From Terriglobales bacterium (GTDB lineage Bacteria > Acidobacteriota > Terriglobia > Terriglobales > Acidobacteriaceae): a stretch of 5,130 nt of DNA. The translations under genes and the position numbers were made by a program. The notes beneath the pieces were generated by a model, which saw nothing but the letters and a program-made list of their open reading frames with translations, was not told where the DNA came from and ran no database searches. This document shows, in pieces, positions 1-5,053 of the stretch (the first letter of the stretch is position 1; each line of letters begins with the position of its first letter). The DNA lies in assembly GCA_019241735.1 (NCBI GenBank), contig JAFAWN010000356.1, positions 1-5,130 on the forward strand, in the 5' to 3' direction.

Positions 1-2
1 GC

Positions 3-1052
3 AATCGTATCGCGTACGTCATCCTAAGTAGTGCTGCGGCCTACGCCCACTTTTACTCTGCGTTGTTGATCATCGGACATTGGCTCTCACTGCGATTCCT
101 GCGGCCGGAGGCCGCTCCCAAGGCTCTTGGGCGCGACTTACGATGGATCGCACTTCTGATCTCTCCGATCATTCTTTTTATTGGCACCACCGGCGCCGGC
201 CCGCTGCGTTGGATTCAGCGCCCCGGCATCAAGGACCTTTGGGAGCTTGCAATCCACCTGGCGGGAAATGGAGGCGCGACTCTCTTACTCCTTTATCTGC
301 TGGCTTGTGGAGCGTCAATTGTTCCGGCACTTCGGCGGATCAGGCTGCCGGCGCTGCCCCGGGAACAGTGGCGGTACTGGTTTCTTCTGGTTTGGCTGCT
401 CTTCCCGCTGCTGCTTATTTTGGCAGTGTCACTGGCGCGGCCGCTGTTCCTCGCCCGGTACTTCATACTGTCGCTTCCCGCTCTCGTAATACTGGCCGCA
501 GCGGGCTTGAGCCGCATTCCGAACCGCGCACTCCTCGCGCTCGCGGTGCTGCCGTTTATAGCCTTGTCCCTGCGCGGGACGCTTTCCTACTACGCTGATG
601 ACTTTGATATCCAGCGCGACGATTGGCGTGGCGCTTCGACCTACCTGCTCAGCCAGGCGCAGCCCACGGATGGTTTGGTCTTCTTCGTCGCCATGGGCCG
701 CATGCCGTATGAGTATTACTATTGGCTGCGATCGCAGCCAGTTGGTTACCCGGCAGTCATCTACCCTTATCACGGACCTCGCATGTTATTTCTCGATTTT
801 GTGGAGAAGCCCGATTACAGAGCGCTTGAGCAAAACGTCGGCGGATATCAGCGCATCTGGTTTGTCATCAGTCATGCCAATACTGGTGTACACGAGGACA
901 AGCCTCTGTCCGCATTAAGCAATTTGATTGCAACCCGATGCGGGGGTTTCGAGGAGAAGGACTTCGAAGGGATAAAGCTGCGACTCTACAGCTGCGGACA
1001 TCCGGTCCCCAGCGCGAGATTAGCCCCGGCTGATAATCCGTGGGAAAATTGA
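3..1052 (+). CDS. GT-C membrane glycosyltransferase (GT39/PMT-like), 5'-truncated
   Basis: This is the C-terminal 349 residues of a polytopic inner-membrane glycosyltransferase, of the kind that moves a sugar from a polyprenyl-phosphate carrier to a lipid, glycan or protein acceptor on the periplasmic side. The frame is open to the window edge, so the start lies outside; a TTG at 63 falls inside a hydrophobic helix and is not a credible start. Visible are about six membrane segments (bases near 9-85, 140-200, 270-335, 375-440, 450-515 and 520-590), then a soluble tail of roughly 150 residues. Family-like features are the helix motif YAHFYSALL near base 42, an ARYFILSLPAL helix near 450, and the tail motif DWRGASTYLLSQAQP near 615. 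The catalytic N-terminal loop with its acidic residues is missing, so donor and acceptor cannot be named. Family assignment is from motif recognition and is fairly sure; the substrate is unknown. Confidence 0.8.
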   Translation, partial: NRIAYVILSSAAAYAHFYSALLIIGHWLSLRFLRPEAAPKALGRDLRWIALLISPIILFIGTTGAGPLRWIQRPGIKDLWELAIHLAGNGGATLLLLYLLACGASIVPALRRIRLPALPREQWRYWFLLVWLLFPLLLILAVSLARPLFLARYFILSLPALVILAAAGLSRIPNRALLALAVLPFIALSLRGTLSYYADDFDIQRDDWRGASTYLLSQAQPTDGLVFFVAMGRMPYEYYYWLRSQPVGYPAVIYPYHGPRMLFLDFVEKPDYRALEQNVGGYQRIWFVISHANTGVHEDKPLSALSNLIATRCGGFEEKDFEGIKLRLYSCGHPVPSARLAPADNPWEN

Positions 1053-1243
1053 GTAGCTTTTTTAGCGTAGAAGGATTTTGGTGTTGCTGAAGGAGGTGCG
1101 TACCGAACTGAGTTACATTCTGAGCTAGATGCAGTTGACCCGCGCGTCCGCTTGGCGGCCGCCGCGATTCTTACGACGTGCGATCTCAAAGGCGAAGCGA
1201 AAGCTCTCCGCGTGGCCGTGCGTGCGAGCGAAGATGAGATCCC
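1053..1243. other. Intergenic stretch without a confident gene
   Basis: From the glycosyltransferase stop to the hypothetical frame there is no supported gene. The stretch carries a run of six T at 1058-1063 with no GC-rich hairpin before it, so I do not call a terminator. It also carries the orphan Shine-Dalgarno sequence and most of the HEAT-like fragment, which are listed separately. Confidence 0.5.
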
Positions 1244-1271
1244 TTGCTCCCGGGGGAAACGGTTACAGTAG
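1071..1271 (+). pseudogene. Possible HEAT-repeat-like gene fragment
   Basis: An open stretch of 66 codons begins after a TAG at 1068-1070 and ends at TAG 1269-1271. It reads like real protein in its middle: YRTELHSELDAVDPRVRLAA, then an alanine-rich helix and GEAKALRVAVRASEDEIP. An acidic turn, DPRVRLAAAA and a second amphipathic helix resemble a HEAT-type repeat. There is no ATG or GTG start near its beginning, the only in-frame TTG lies deep inside the repeat, and the tail overlaps the next open frame. I therefore read it as a possible decayed fragment, not a working gene. It may also be chance; a stretch this short proves little. Confidence 0.25.
1090..1098 (+). promoter_or_regulatory. Perfect Shine-Dalgarno sequence without a gene
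   Basis: AAGGAGGTG matches the 16S anti-Shine-Dalgarno end perfectly, but no ATG, GTG or TTG opening a useful frame follows at normal spacing. The next ATG, at 1129, is about 30 bases away and opens a 51-codon frame with arginine-rich, non-protein-like composition. In the HEAT-like frame these bases simply encode Glu-Gly-Gly. The match is either accidental or a leftover of a gene whose start was lost. Confidence 0.2.
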
Positions 1272-1633
1272 CGGCGCCATATGACCCAGGCCCAGTGACG
1301 ATTTTGGTACCCTTTTCTGGACCCGGCACTTCGTCACCCGGAGGCGTCGGGTCCGTCGGAAACAGCGCAGCGCAACAGACCAGCTCCACACCGCCGATGC
1401 CAATGCCGCCTAATTCGATTCTTCAATATGACAAGTGCGCTACCAACGTTCAGAACCAGGCTAATCATAACCACGAGTTACTAGATATTATGTCAGCCAC
1501 TACTATGGGTTCCGCAGCGGGAGCATGCGCTTTCACTGGATCGGGGATTCTTGTATGTGACACAACTATGTTGGGACCGGAAGTGACCTTTGAGGGCGTG
1601 AACTATGGGGCCAAACAGTACTTTATTTATTGA
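1244..1633 (+). CDS. Hypothetical protein, Pro/Gly/Ser-rich N-terminal half; possible remnant
   Basis: I do not recognise this product. The 129-codon frame opens after a TGA at 1235-1237 and its first possible start is TTG at 1244. No good Shine-Dalgarno sequence precedes it, so the true start is doubtful and the frame could be the tail of a larger lost gene. Residues 12-58 are rich in Pro, Gly and Ser and look like an extended linker. Residues 59-81 (YDKCATNVQNQANHNHELL) look helical and polar. Residues 82-106 are a small-residue hydrophobic segment with a glycine-zipper look. It ends in an aromatic YFIY. Cysteines at 65, 95 and 105 could allow a disulfide in an exported protein, but no signal peptide is visible. 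The second half uses more A/T-ending codons than the genes around it. It is protein-like enough to list, and could be an exported small protein or debris. Confidence 0.4.
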   Translation: MLPGETVTVAAPYDPGPVTILVPFSGPGTSSPGGVGSVGNSAAQQTSSTPPMPMPPNSILQYDKCATNVQNQANHNHELLDIMSATTMGSAAGACAFTGSGILVCDTTMLGPEVTFEGVNYGAKQYFIY

Positions 1634-1661
1634 GGACAAACTGCTTGTATGCAGCATCCTT

Positions 1662-1667
1662 AGGTGG
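1662..1667 (+). promoter_or_regulatory. Ribosome binding site for the small membrane protein
   Basis: AGGTGG lies ten bases before the ATG at 1678. It is a moderate Shine-Dalgarno match and supports this ATG as the start. No clear -35/-10 promoter pair is visible in the 44 bases between the preceding stop and this start. Confidence 0.5.
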
Positions 1668-1677
1668 CATATAACAG

Positions 1678-2055
1678 ATGTCGAGCAAGAAATGGCTGGT
1701 CTGGATTCTTTCAACGTCTAGTGCGGTTTTTCTTGTGCTGAGTTGGCTTGCCTTCCACCCGCAGGAATCCACAGTATGGTTCGACCGTCCAAGGATCATT
1801 GCGGTCCTCTTGGTCCTGTGTGTTCTGCCTATTTATCCCTTTTTGCGAGCCCAAAGAAATCTGCGGCGCCCAACCTCCGCAGCTGTTCTGTTGGCCGTTG
1901 GGGCGTTGGTCGCAGAAGCCGGCCACATTACAGGAAGGTTTGTAATGCACGCTAATGGTGAGTGGCTAACGATAACAGCCGTGCTGAATAAAATTCTGCT
2001 GGTGAGCAGCTTGGTAGTAGGCATTTGGGCGGGTTATTCCGGGCGCGAAAAATAG
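1678..2055 (+). CDS. Small four-helix integral membrane protein, function unknown
   Basis: This is a 125-residue inner-membrane protein that I cannot assign to a family. Four hydrophobic helices are visible at about residues 6-26, 39-57, 67-86 and 98-120. Positively charged stretches lie before helix 1 (SSKKW) and between helices 2 and 3 (RAQRNLRRP), which places both termini and the middle loop in the cytoplasm by the positive-inside rule. The loop after helix 3 carries EAGHITGRFVMHANGEW, whose Glu80, His83, Arg87 and His91 are the only clustered polar groups near the membrane and so the best guess for a functional site. The ATG has an AGGTGG ribosome site. The gene shares a strand with the upstream hypothetical frame, 44 bases away, and converges on the TPR gene. 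Coding status is well supported; the job is open. Confidence 0.7.
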   Translation: MSSKKWLVWILSTSSAVFLVLSWLAFHPQESTVWFDRPRIIAVLLVLCVLPIYPFLRAQRNLRRPTSAAVLLAVGALVAEAGHITGRFVMHANGEWLTITAVLNKILLVSSLVVGIWAGYSGREK

Positions 2056-2074
2056 TCCCTGAGGGTGCCTACCC

Positions 2075-2106
2075 AGCCCGGCGCTAGGTAAGCCAGGCGC
2101 CAGGTT
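2075..2106. repeat. Imperfect tandem repeat, 2 x 16 bases
   Basis: Two directly adjacent 16-base units, AGCCCGGCGCTAGGTA (2075-2090) and AGCCAGGCGCCAGGTT (2091-2106), agree at 13 of 16 positions. They fill most of the 59-base gap between two converging genes. GGCGC and GCGCC inside the pair could form a weak stem, but no T-run follows on either strand, so this is not called as a terminator. Confidence 0.5.
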
Positions 2107-2114
2107 GAGGGCAG

Positions 2115-2954
2115 CTATTGTTTCGGCTGATCGAGCGTAATGCCGGTAGCTGAGCTTTGCTTCTCGGCTTTGGCTTTCTTGGTGGCAAGGGTCTTATCCA
2201 CCCATCCGTCTGCAGTCTTCAGATCTCCAGCCCGGGCGGCGGGATCATCGCATTCGAGATCGGCCTTTTCCCGGTATAACAGGTTCAGGTACGCCATGGC
2301 ATCGTCATAATCGGGACGGATGCGCAGCGCATTATTGAGCTCATCAATGCCTTCCGTGATCACGGGAAAATTTTTCTCTCTCAAACTGACGCACACTGAC
2401 TTCTGTTCTTTATCCTTGGCATTGAGCGGCTCTTCCGGTTTCAATCCCAGCTTGGCCCGGGCCTCCATGCGAGGCTGGTAGGATTCGGTCCAATCGATGA
2501 CGCCCACCGAATAGTGCGCATCGGGGTCATTAGGATCCGCAGCGGCGACCTGGCGGTTATATTCCTTCGCTTGGTCGAGCTTCTTCATATTGAAATACAG
2601 CGACGCGATGCCTTTCAGGCTGGTGATTTTCTGCTCCCGGCCGGGATGCATGGCAAGCACCCGCTTGAATTCATCAATAGCCTGCTGCCCAACGCGGTTA
2701 TTATCTTCGTTGTCAGCTCCCGGAATGTACTGATTGGCCAGGGCGGTCGCCAGATAAAGGCGGCCGTTCATAAGATTGGGATCGAGATTAACAGCCTGCT
2801 GGAAGTGATCAATGGCCTCTTCGTACTTGGTGTTCTTGTACGCCGCCACGCCTTTGTTCAACTGGTCCCGCGCCCGTAATTTATTACAGCCGGATGCGAG
2901 CAACACCGCTACACCGACTGTCCCCAATGCCAGAACCCGTGCGCTAGCTTTCAT
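2115..2954 (-). CDS. TPR-repeat lipoprotein
   Basis: This 279-residue protein starts with a lipoprotein signal: Lys2 and Arg6, a hydrophobic core at 7-19, and the lipobox ASGC with Cys23 as the predicted lipid-modified residue. It should therefore sit in the envelope facing the periplasm. Tetratricopeptide repeats follow at about 30-63 (AYKNTKYEEAIDHFQQAVNL), 64-104 (with an insert at 77-88), 109-142 and 195-228. The loop at 158-194 is charged and irregular, and the tail from 255 is Lys/Ala/Gln-rich and probably disordered. TPRs bind partner proteins; no catalytic motif is seen. A GAGGGAG ribosome site at 2967-2973 supports the ATG, though its 12-base spacing is long. It lies 126 bases after the second exbD on the same strand, which suggests one operon and a role beside the TonB energizing complex, perhaps as scaffold or assembly factor. 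That role is inference. Confidence 0.88.
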   Translation of the reverse strand: MKASARVLALGTVGVAVLLASGCNKLRARDQLNKGVAAYKNTKYEEAIDHFQQAVNLDPNLMNGRLYLATALANQYIPGADNEDNNRVGQQAIDEFKRVLAMHPGREQKITSLKGIASLYFNMKKLDQAKEYNRQVAAADPNDPDAHYSVGVIDWTESYQPRMEARAKLGLKPEEPLNAKDKEQKSVCVSLREKNFPVITEGIDELNNALRIRPDYDDAMAYLNLLYREKADLECDDPAARAGDLKTADGWVDKTLATKKAKAEKQSSATGITLDQPKQ

Positions 2955-3024
2955 CGCGTTTTGATTCTCCCTCTAACAGGAAATACGGTGATGCTCATGC
3001 AATCCTGAAGGCGGACAGGGCGAT

Positions 3025-3060
3025 CCAGGGAGTCTTACGAGGACAACTTTATGCCCCTGG
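3025..3060 (-). repeat. Inverted repeat in the exbD-TPR gap
   Basis: CCAGGG (3025-3030) and CCCTGG (3055-3060) form a perfect 6-bp inverted repeat around a 24-base loop, which can hold a small inner stem (GTC 3032-3034 with GAC 3042-3044). There is no T-run after it in the direction of transcription. It may be a transcript structure between the second exbD and the TPR gene, or chance; it does not look like a terminator. Confidence 0.25.
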
Positions 3061-3080
3061 CTTTCATCCGGACCTGCTCG

Positions 3081-3521
3081 CTATCCCCCGGCCTCGATTT
3101 TGGCGGTAATCAGGCCTACCTTGTCTACGCCAGCGGCATGGGCAATGTCAATCACATTAGCCACGTCCGCAAAGGGAACATTGTCGTCGCCTTTGACGAA
3201 CATGACCTTCTCTGCACGGGTCTTGTAAATGTCAGCCAGCCGGCCTTGGAGGTTGTCCCAGGTTATGTCTTCCCCGTTGATTTTGACCGCCGGCTCCTGA
3301 CCTGCGCCGCGGTCAATTAATTGCACAACGATAGTCCGGCTCGGATCGCTGTTCTTCGGCTGGTCGGGCGGGGGCGGCTGGGGTACCAACGCATCCAGCC
3401 CTTTCGGTTGAGGAGGGTTGATGACCATAAAAATGATGATCAGCACCAGCAGAACATCGATCAGCGGCGTCACGTTCATATCAGCGCTTTGGCCCCCGCT
3501 GGGGCCGACTGCCATGCTCAT
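3081..3521 (-). CDS. exbD: Biopolymer transport protein ExbD/TolR family (second copy)
   Basis: This 146-residue protein is a subunit of an ExbB-ExbD proton channel. It has a short cytoplasmic N-terminus, then MNVTPLIDVLLVLIIIFMV (15-33), the single transmembrane helix. Asp22 is the proton-path residue, matching Asp25 of E. coli ExbD. A proline-rich linker follows (36-58, with PPPP), then the periplasmic ExbD/TolR fold ending in VMFVKGDDNVPFADVANVID and VGLIT. The length is normal. A GAGGAG ribosome site at 3528-3533, six bases from the ATG, supports the start, although a second Met is at codon 3. It lies 34 bases after the first exbD. It differs clearly from that copy in the linker and in the periplasmic surface, so it is not a recent duplicate. 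TolR is the alternative name; with tonB and exbB as neighbours ExbD fits better. Confidence 0.92.
   Translation of the reverse strand: MSMAVGPSGGQSADMNVTPLIDVLLVLIIIFMVINPPQPKGLDALVPQPPPPDQPKNSDPSRTIVVQLIDRGAGQEPAVKINGEDITWDNLQGRLADIYKTRAEKVMFVKGDDNVPFADVANVIDIAHAAGVDKVGLITAKIEAGG
3491..3506 (-). other. GC-rich hairpin just inside the second exbD
   Basis: On the coding strand GGCCCC-AGCG-GGGGCC is a perfect 6-bp all-GC stem with a four-base loop, covering nucleotides 16-31 of the gene (codons 6-11, Gly-Pro-Ser-Gly-Gly-Gln). A stable stem this close behind a start codon can slow initiation. Its regulatory meaning is inference. Confidence 0.4.
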
Positions 3522-3555
3522 ACAGGTCTCCTCGTCAAACTACAGCCGCTAAAAA

Positions 3556-4011
3556 TTACTCGCCCTTGGGTGCGCCGGCTGCGCCCGGCATATTTTTTCT
3601 CTGGTCGGTCAGCAGGCCCAACTGGTCCACGCCGGCGGCGCGGACATTATCTACCACTCCCACCACCGCGCCGAACTTGGCGCGCGCGTCCGCTTTCACG
3701 TACACGCGTTTATCGGTCTGGCTGGCCAGGCGGTCCTTCACCTTCTGAGTAAGGTCGTCAACCTGAACTTTGTCGCTGCGGAAATAAATCGTCCCGTCGC
3801 GCATGACCGCCACAACCAGCGCATCTTCGCGTTCCGCGTCGGGCATCCGCTCGGGATTGTTTACCTTGGCCAGGTCCACGCTCACCCCCTGCTGTAACAT
3901 CGGGGTGATCACCATAAAGATGATAAGTAACACCAGCATAACGTCCACCATGGGCGTCACATTGATGTTGGAATTTACGTTTGCCCCTTCATTCCTCGTA
4001 GCAATTGCCAT
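3556..4011 (-). CDS. exbD: Biopolymer transport protein ExbD (first copy)
   Basis: This 151-residue protein is the ExbD subunit that sits inside the ExbB ring. A short polar N-terminus (ATRNEGANVNSN) is followed by INVTPMVDVMLVLLIIFMVI (16-35), the single transmembrane helix. Asp23 corresponds to the essential Asp25 of E. coli ExbD. The periplasmic domain runs from about 60 to 138 and carries the family pattern RVYVKADARAKFGAVVGVVD and LGLLT. The tail is Gly/Ala/Pro-rich. A GGGAG ribosome site at 4022-4026 lies about ten bases before the ATG. The gene lies 76 bases after exbB and 34 before the second exbD, so the three very likely share a transcript. This copy is closer to the textbook ExbD sequence than the second one. 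Confidence 0.94.
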   Translation of the reverse strand: MAIATRNEGANVNSNINVTPMVDVMLVLLIIFMVITPMLQQGVSVDLAKVNNPERMPDAEREDALVVAVMRDGTIYFRSDKVQVDDLTQKVKDRLASQTDKRVYVKADARAKFGAVVGVVDNVRAAGVDQLGLLTDQRKNMPGAAGAPKGE

Positions 4012-4035
4012 AGAGCCTGCTCTCCCACTGCTGGG

Positions 4036-4074
4036 TTCAGCGCCGCGTCAGTCGCGAACCTTCGGCGGCGCGAA
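4036..4074 (-). other. GC-rich hairpin between exbB and the first exbD
   Basis: GCGCCGC (4040-4046) and GCGGCGC (4065-4071) form a perfect 7-bp stem, extended beyond one bulged base (4039) by TTC (4036-4038) with GAA (4072-4074). The 18-base loop can form a small inner stem (CGA with TCG). In the transcript it lies between the exbB stop and the exbD ribosome site at 4022-4026. There is no T-run, so it is not a normal terminator. It could protect the upstream message or lower exbD translation; that is inference. Confidence 0.45.
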
Positions 4075-4087
4075 ATTCAACCAACCA

Positions 4088-4849
4088 TTACGGCCGGCGC
4101 ATTACGCCGCGACGTTTCAGGAAGTAATCAATCAATTCGCTCGATGAGTTATCCATTTCCACATCGAACGCCTCGACCCGCCCGGTCAGGTAGTTGAACA
4201 TCATAACCGCCGGAATGGCGACGAACAATCCAATGGCGGTTGTGACCAGTGCTTCCGAAATACCGCCGGCGACGGCTCCCAAACCGGTGGTCTTGCTGCT
4301 GGCGATTTCGCGGAACGCGTTCAGAATACCGACCACGGTGCCGAACAACCCTACGAACGGAGCGGTTGAGCCGATGGTCGCAAGGCCGCCGAGTCCACGC
4401 TTCAACTCCGCGTGCACAATGGCTTCGGTGCGCTCCAGTGCGCGTTTGGAGGCTTCAATCTTCTCACCCGGAATCTCGCCACTCTCTTCATGAGCCCGGA
4501 ACTCCATCAGTCCCGCCGTGACTACTTTTGCCAGATGGCTCTTCTTGTTGCGCTCGGCAACTTTGATGGCTTCGTCAATCTTGCCATCGCGCAGCGCGCC
4601 AGCGACTGCTGGGGCGAAGGCCCGCGACTGTTTTCGGGCGGCGCTGAAGGCCATGGCACGGTCAATCATCACTCCAATCGACCATCCCGACATGATGAAC
4701 AGAATTACCACCACTATTTTCGCCAGGATGCCCATCTGCCTCCACAGCGAAATGGGATCAAAACCTACGGTTGGTTCCGCTTGCAGAAGCCATGTGGCGG
4801 AGAGGTGTATGTGGACCAGGGTGTGTGCAGCTAAATTGGCTACGAACAT
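4088..4849 (-). CDS. exbB: MotA/TolQ/ExbB proton channel family protein
   Basis: This 253-residue protein is the ring-forming subunit of the inner-membrane proton channel that powers TonB. It has a periplasmic N-terminal segment (1-40), then helix 1 (about 41-62), a large cytoplasmic domain (64-150), helix 2 (about 156-179) and helix 3 (about 195-221). Helix 2 carries GSTAPFVGLFGTVVGI; helix 3 carries GISEALVTTAIGLFVAIPA. Aligned by these motifs, Thr171, Glu199 and Thr204 match Thr148, Glu176 and Thr181 of E. coli ExbB, so the channel looks functional. A strong AGGAGG ribosome site supports the ATG. It is followed by two exbD genes and preceded by the end of tonB. TolQ is the close relative; the tonB neighbour, and the lack of tolA, tolB or pal in view, favour ExbB. 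Confidence 0.95.
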   Translation of the reverse strand: MFVANLAAHTLVHIHLSATWLLQAEPTVGFDPISLWRQMGILAKIVVVILFIMSGWSIGVMIDRAMAFSAARKQSRAFAPAVAGALRDGKIDEAIKVAERNKKSHLAKVVTAGLMEFRAHEESGEIPGEKIEASKRALERTEAIVHAELKRGLGGLATIGSTAPFVGLFGTVVGILNAFREIASSKTTGLGAVAGGISEALVTTAIGLFVAIPAVMMFNYLTGRVEAFDVEMDNSSSELIDYFLKRRGVMRRP

Positions 4850-4860
4850 GAGTTGCTTTC

Positions 4861-4866
4861 CCTCCT
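4861..4866 (-). promoter_or_regulatory. Strong ribosome binding site of exbB
   Basis: On the minus strand AGGAGG stands 11 bases before the ATG at 4849. It is the best Shine-Dalgarno match in the operon that has a gene attached, and fits ExbB being needed in excess over ExbD. Confidence 0.7.
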
Positions 4867-4878
4867 CAGAAGTCGTGG

Positions 4879-4884
4879 ATTATA
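4879..4884 (-). promoter_or_regulatory. Probable -10 box of an exbB promoter
   Basis: A perfect TATAAT lies 30 bases upstream of the exbB ATG on the minus strand. Transcription would start near 4872, leaving a leader of about 23 bases with the ribosome site inside it. No good -35 box is found 16-18 bases upstream (the hexamers there are GCTTTT, AGCTTT and AAGCTT), so the promoter may be weak or activator-dependent. Confidence 0.5.
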
Positions 4885-4983
4885 CCGTCTAATAGCGCTT
4901 AAAAGCTTTGTCTGCGAATTCGGTGCAAAACAACAAAAGAACAAGGCCGGCCCGGTTCAAGATGCAACACCATTCCCCTGCGG

Positions 4984-5000
4984 CCACCTTGTAGAGGTGG
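4984..5000. repeat. Small inverted repeat in the tonB-exbB gap
   Basis: CCACCT (4984-4989) and AGGTGG (4995-5000) form a 6-bp stem with a five-base loop, 54 bases after the tonB stop. It is not followed by a T-run in the tonB direction, so termination is doubtful. It could equally be a protein-binding site or chance. Confidence 0.3.
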
Positions 5001-5001
5001 G

Positions 5002-5031
5002 ATTTTGGGGGAGGGTTACAGCCGATGTCAA
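5002..5031 (-). promoter_or_regulatory. Weak candidate promoter after tonB
   Basis: On the minus strand a perfect TTGACA (5026-5031) is followed, after 18 bases, by CAAAAT (5002-5007), which matches the -10 consensus at four of six positions. It would start a longer exbB leader that includes the 4984-5000 stem. It is less convincing than the TATAAT near exbB. Confidence 0.25.
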
Positions 5032-5053
5032 TCTAAATCTCAGCCGCGCAGCC

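Noticed and set aside
63..65. TTG at 63 as the start of the glycosyltransferase
   Set aside because: The frame is open upstream to the window edge with membrane-helix-like sequence (YVILSSAAAYAHFY), so the gene begins outside the window.
80..598. Long plus-strand open frame (172 codons) inside the glycosyltransferase region
   Set aside because: It is a shadow of the glycosyltransferase in another frame. Its translation is rich in Ala, Arg and Ser with no membrane pattern or domain, while the main frame shows clear helices and family motifs.
1053..1070. T-run (1058-1063) after the glycosyltransferase as a terminator
   Set aside because: No GC-rich stem precedes it. The best pairing is three bases (GCT with AGC) over a long loop.
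1129..1284. ATG at 1129 opening a 51-codon frame downstream of the perfect Shine-Dalgarno sequence
   Set aside because: Spacing of about 30 bases is too long, and the product is Arg/Lys/Pro-rich without pattern; not a credible gene.
3321..3752. Plus-strand open frame of 143 codons antisense to both exbDs
   Set aside because: Arg/Pro/His-rich low-quality translation that crosses the gap between two well-supported exbD genes. It is an antisense shadow of GC-rich coding DNA.
4412..4834. Plus-strand open frames antisense to exbB (also 4194-4493 and 4518-4892)
   Set aside because: They mirror exbB codons, have no domain-like pattern, and exbB is certain from its conserved channel motifs.
4945..4952. 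GGCCGGCC palindrome with T-rich tail as a tonB terminator
   Set aside because: An 8-base palindrome with no loop cannot form a stable hairpin in one RNA strand, and the T-rich stretch is interrupted by G and C.
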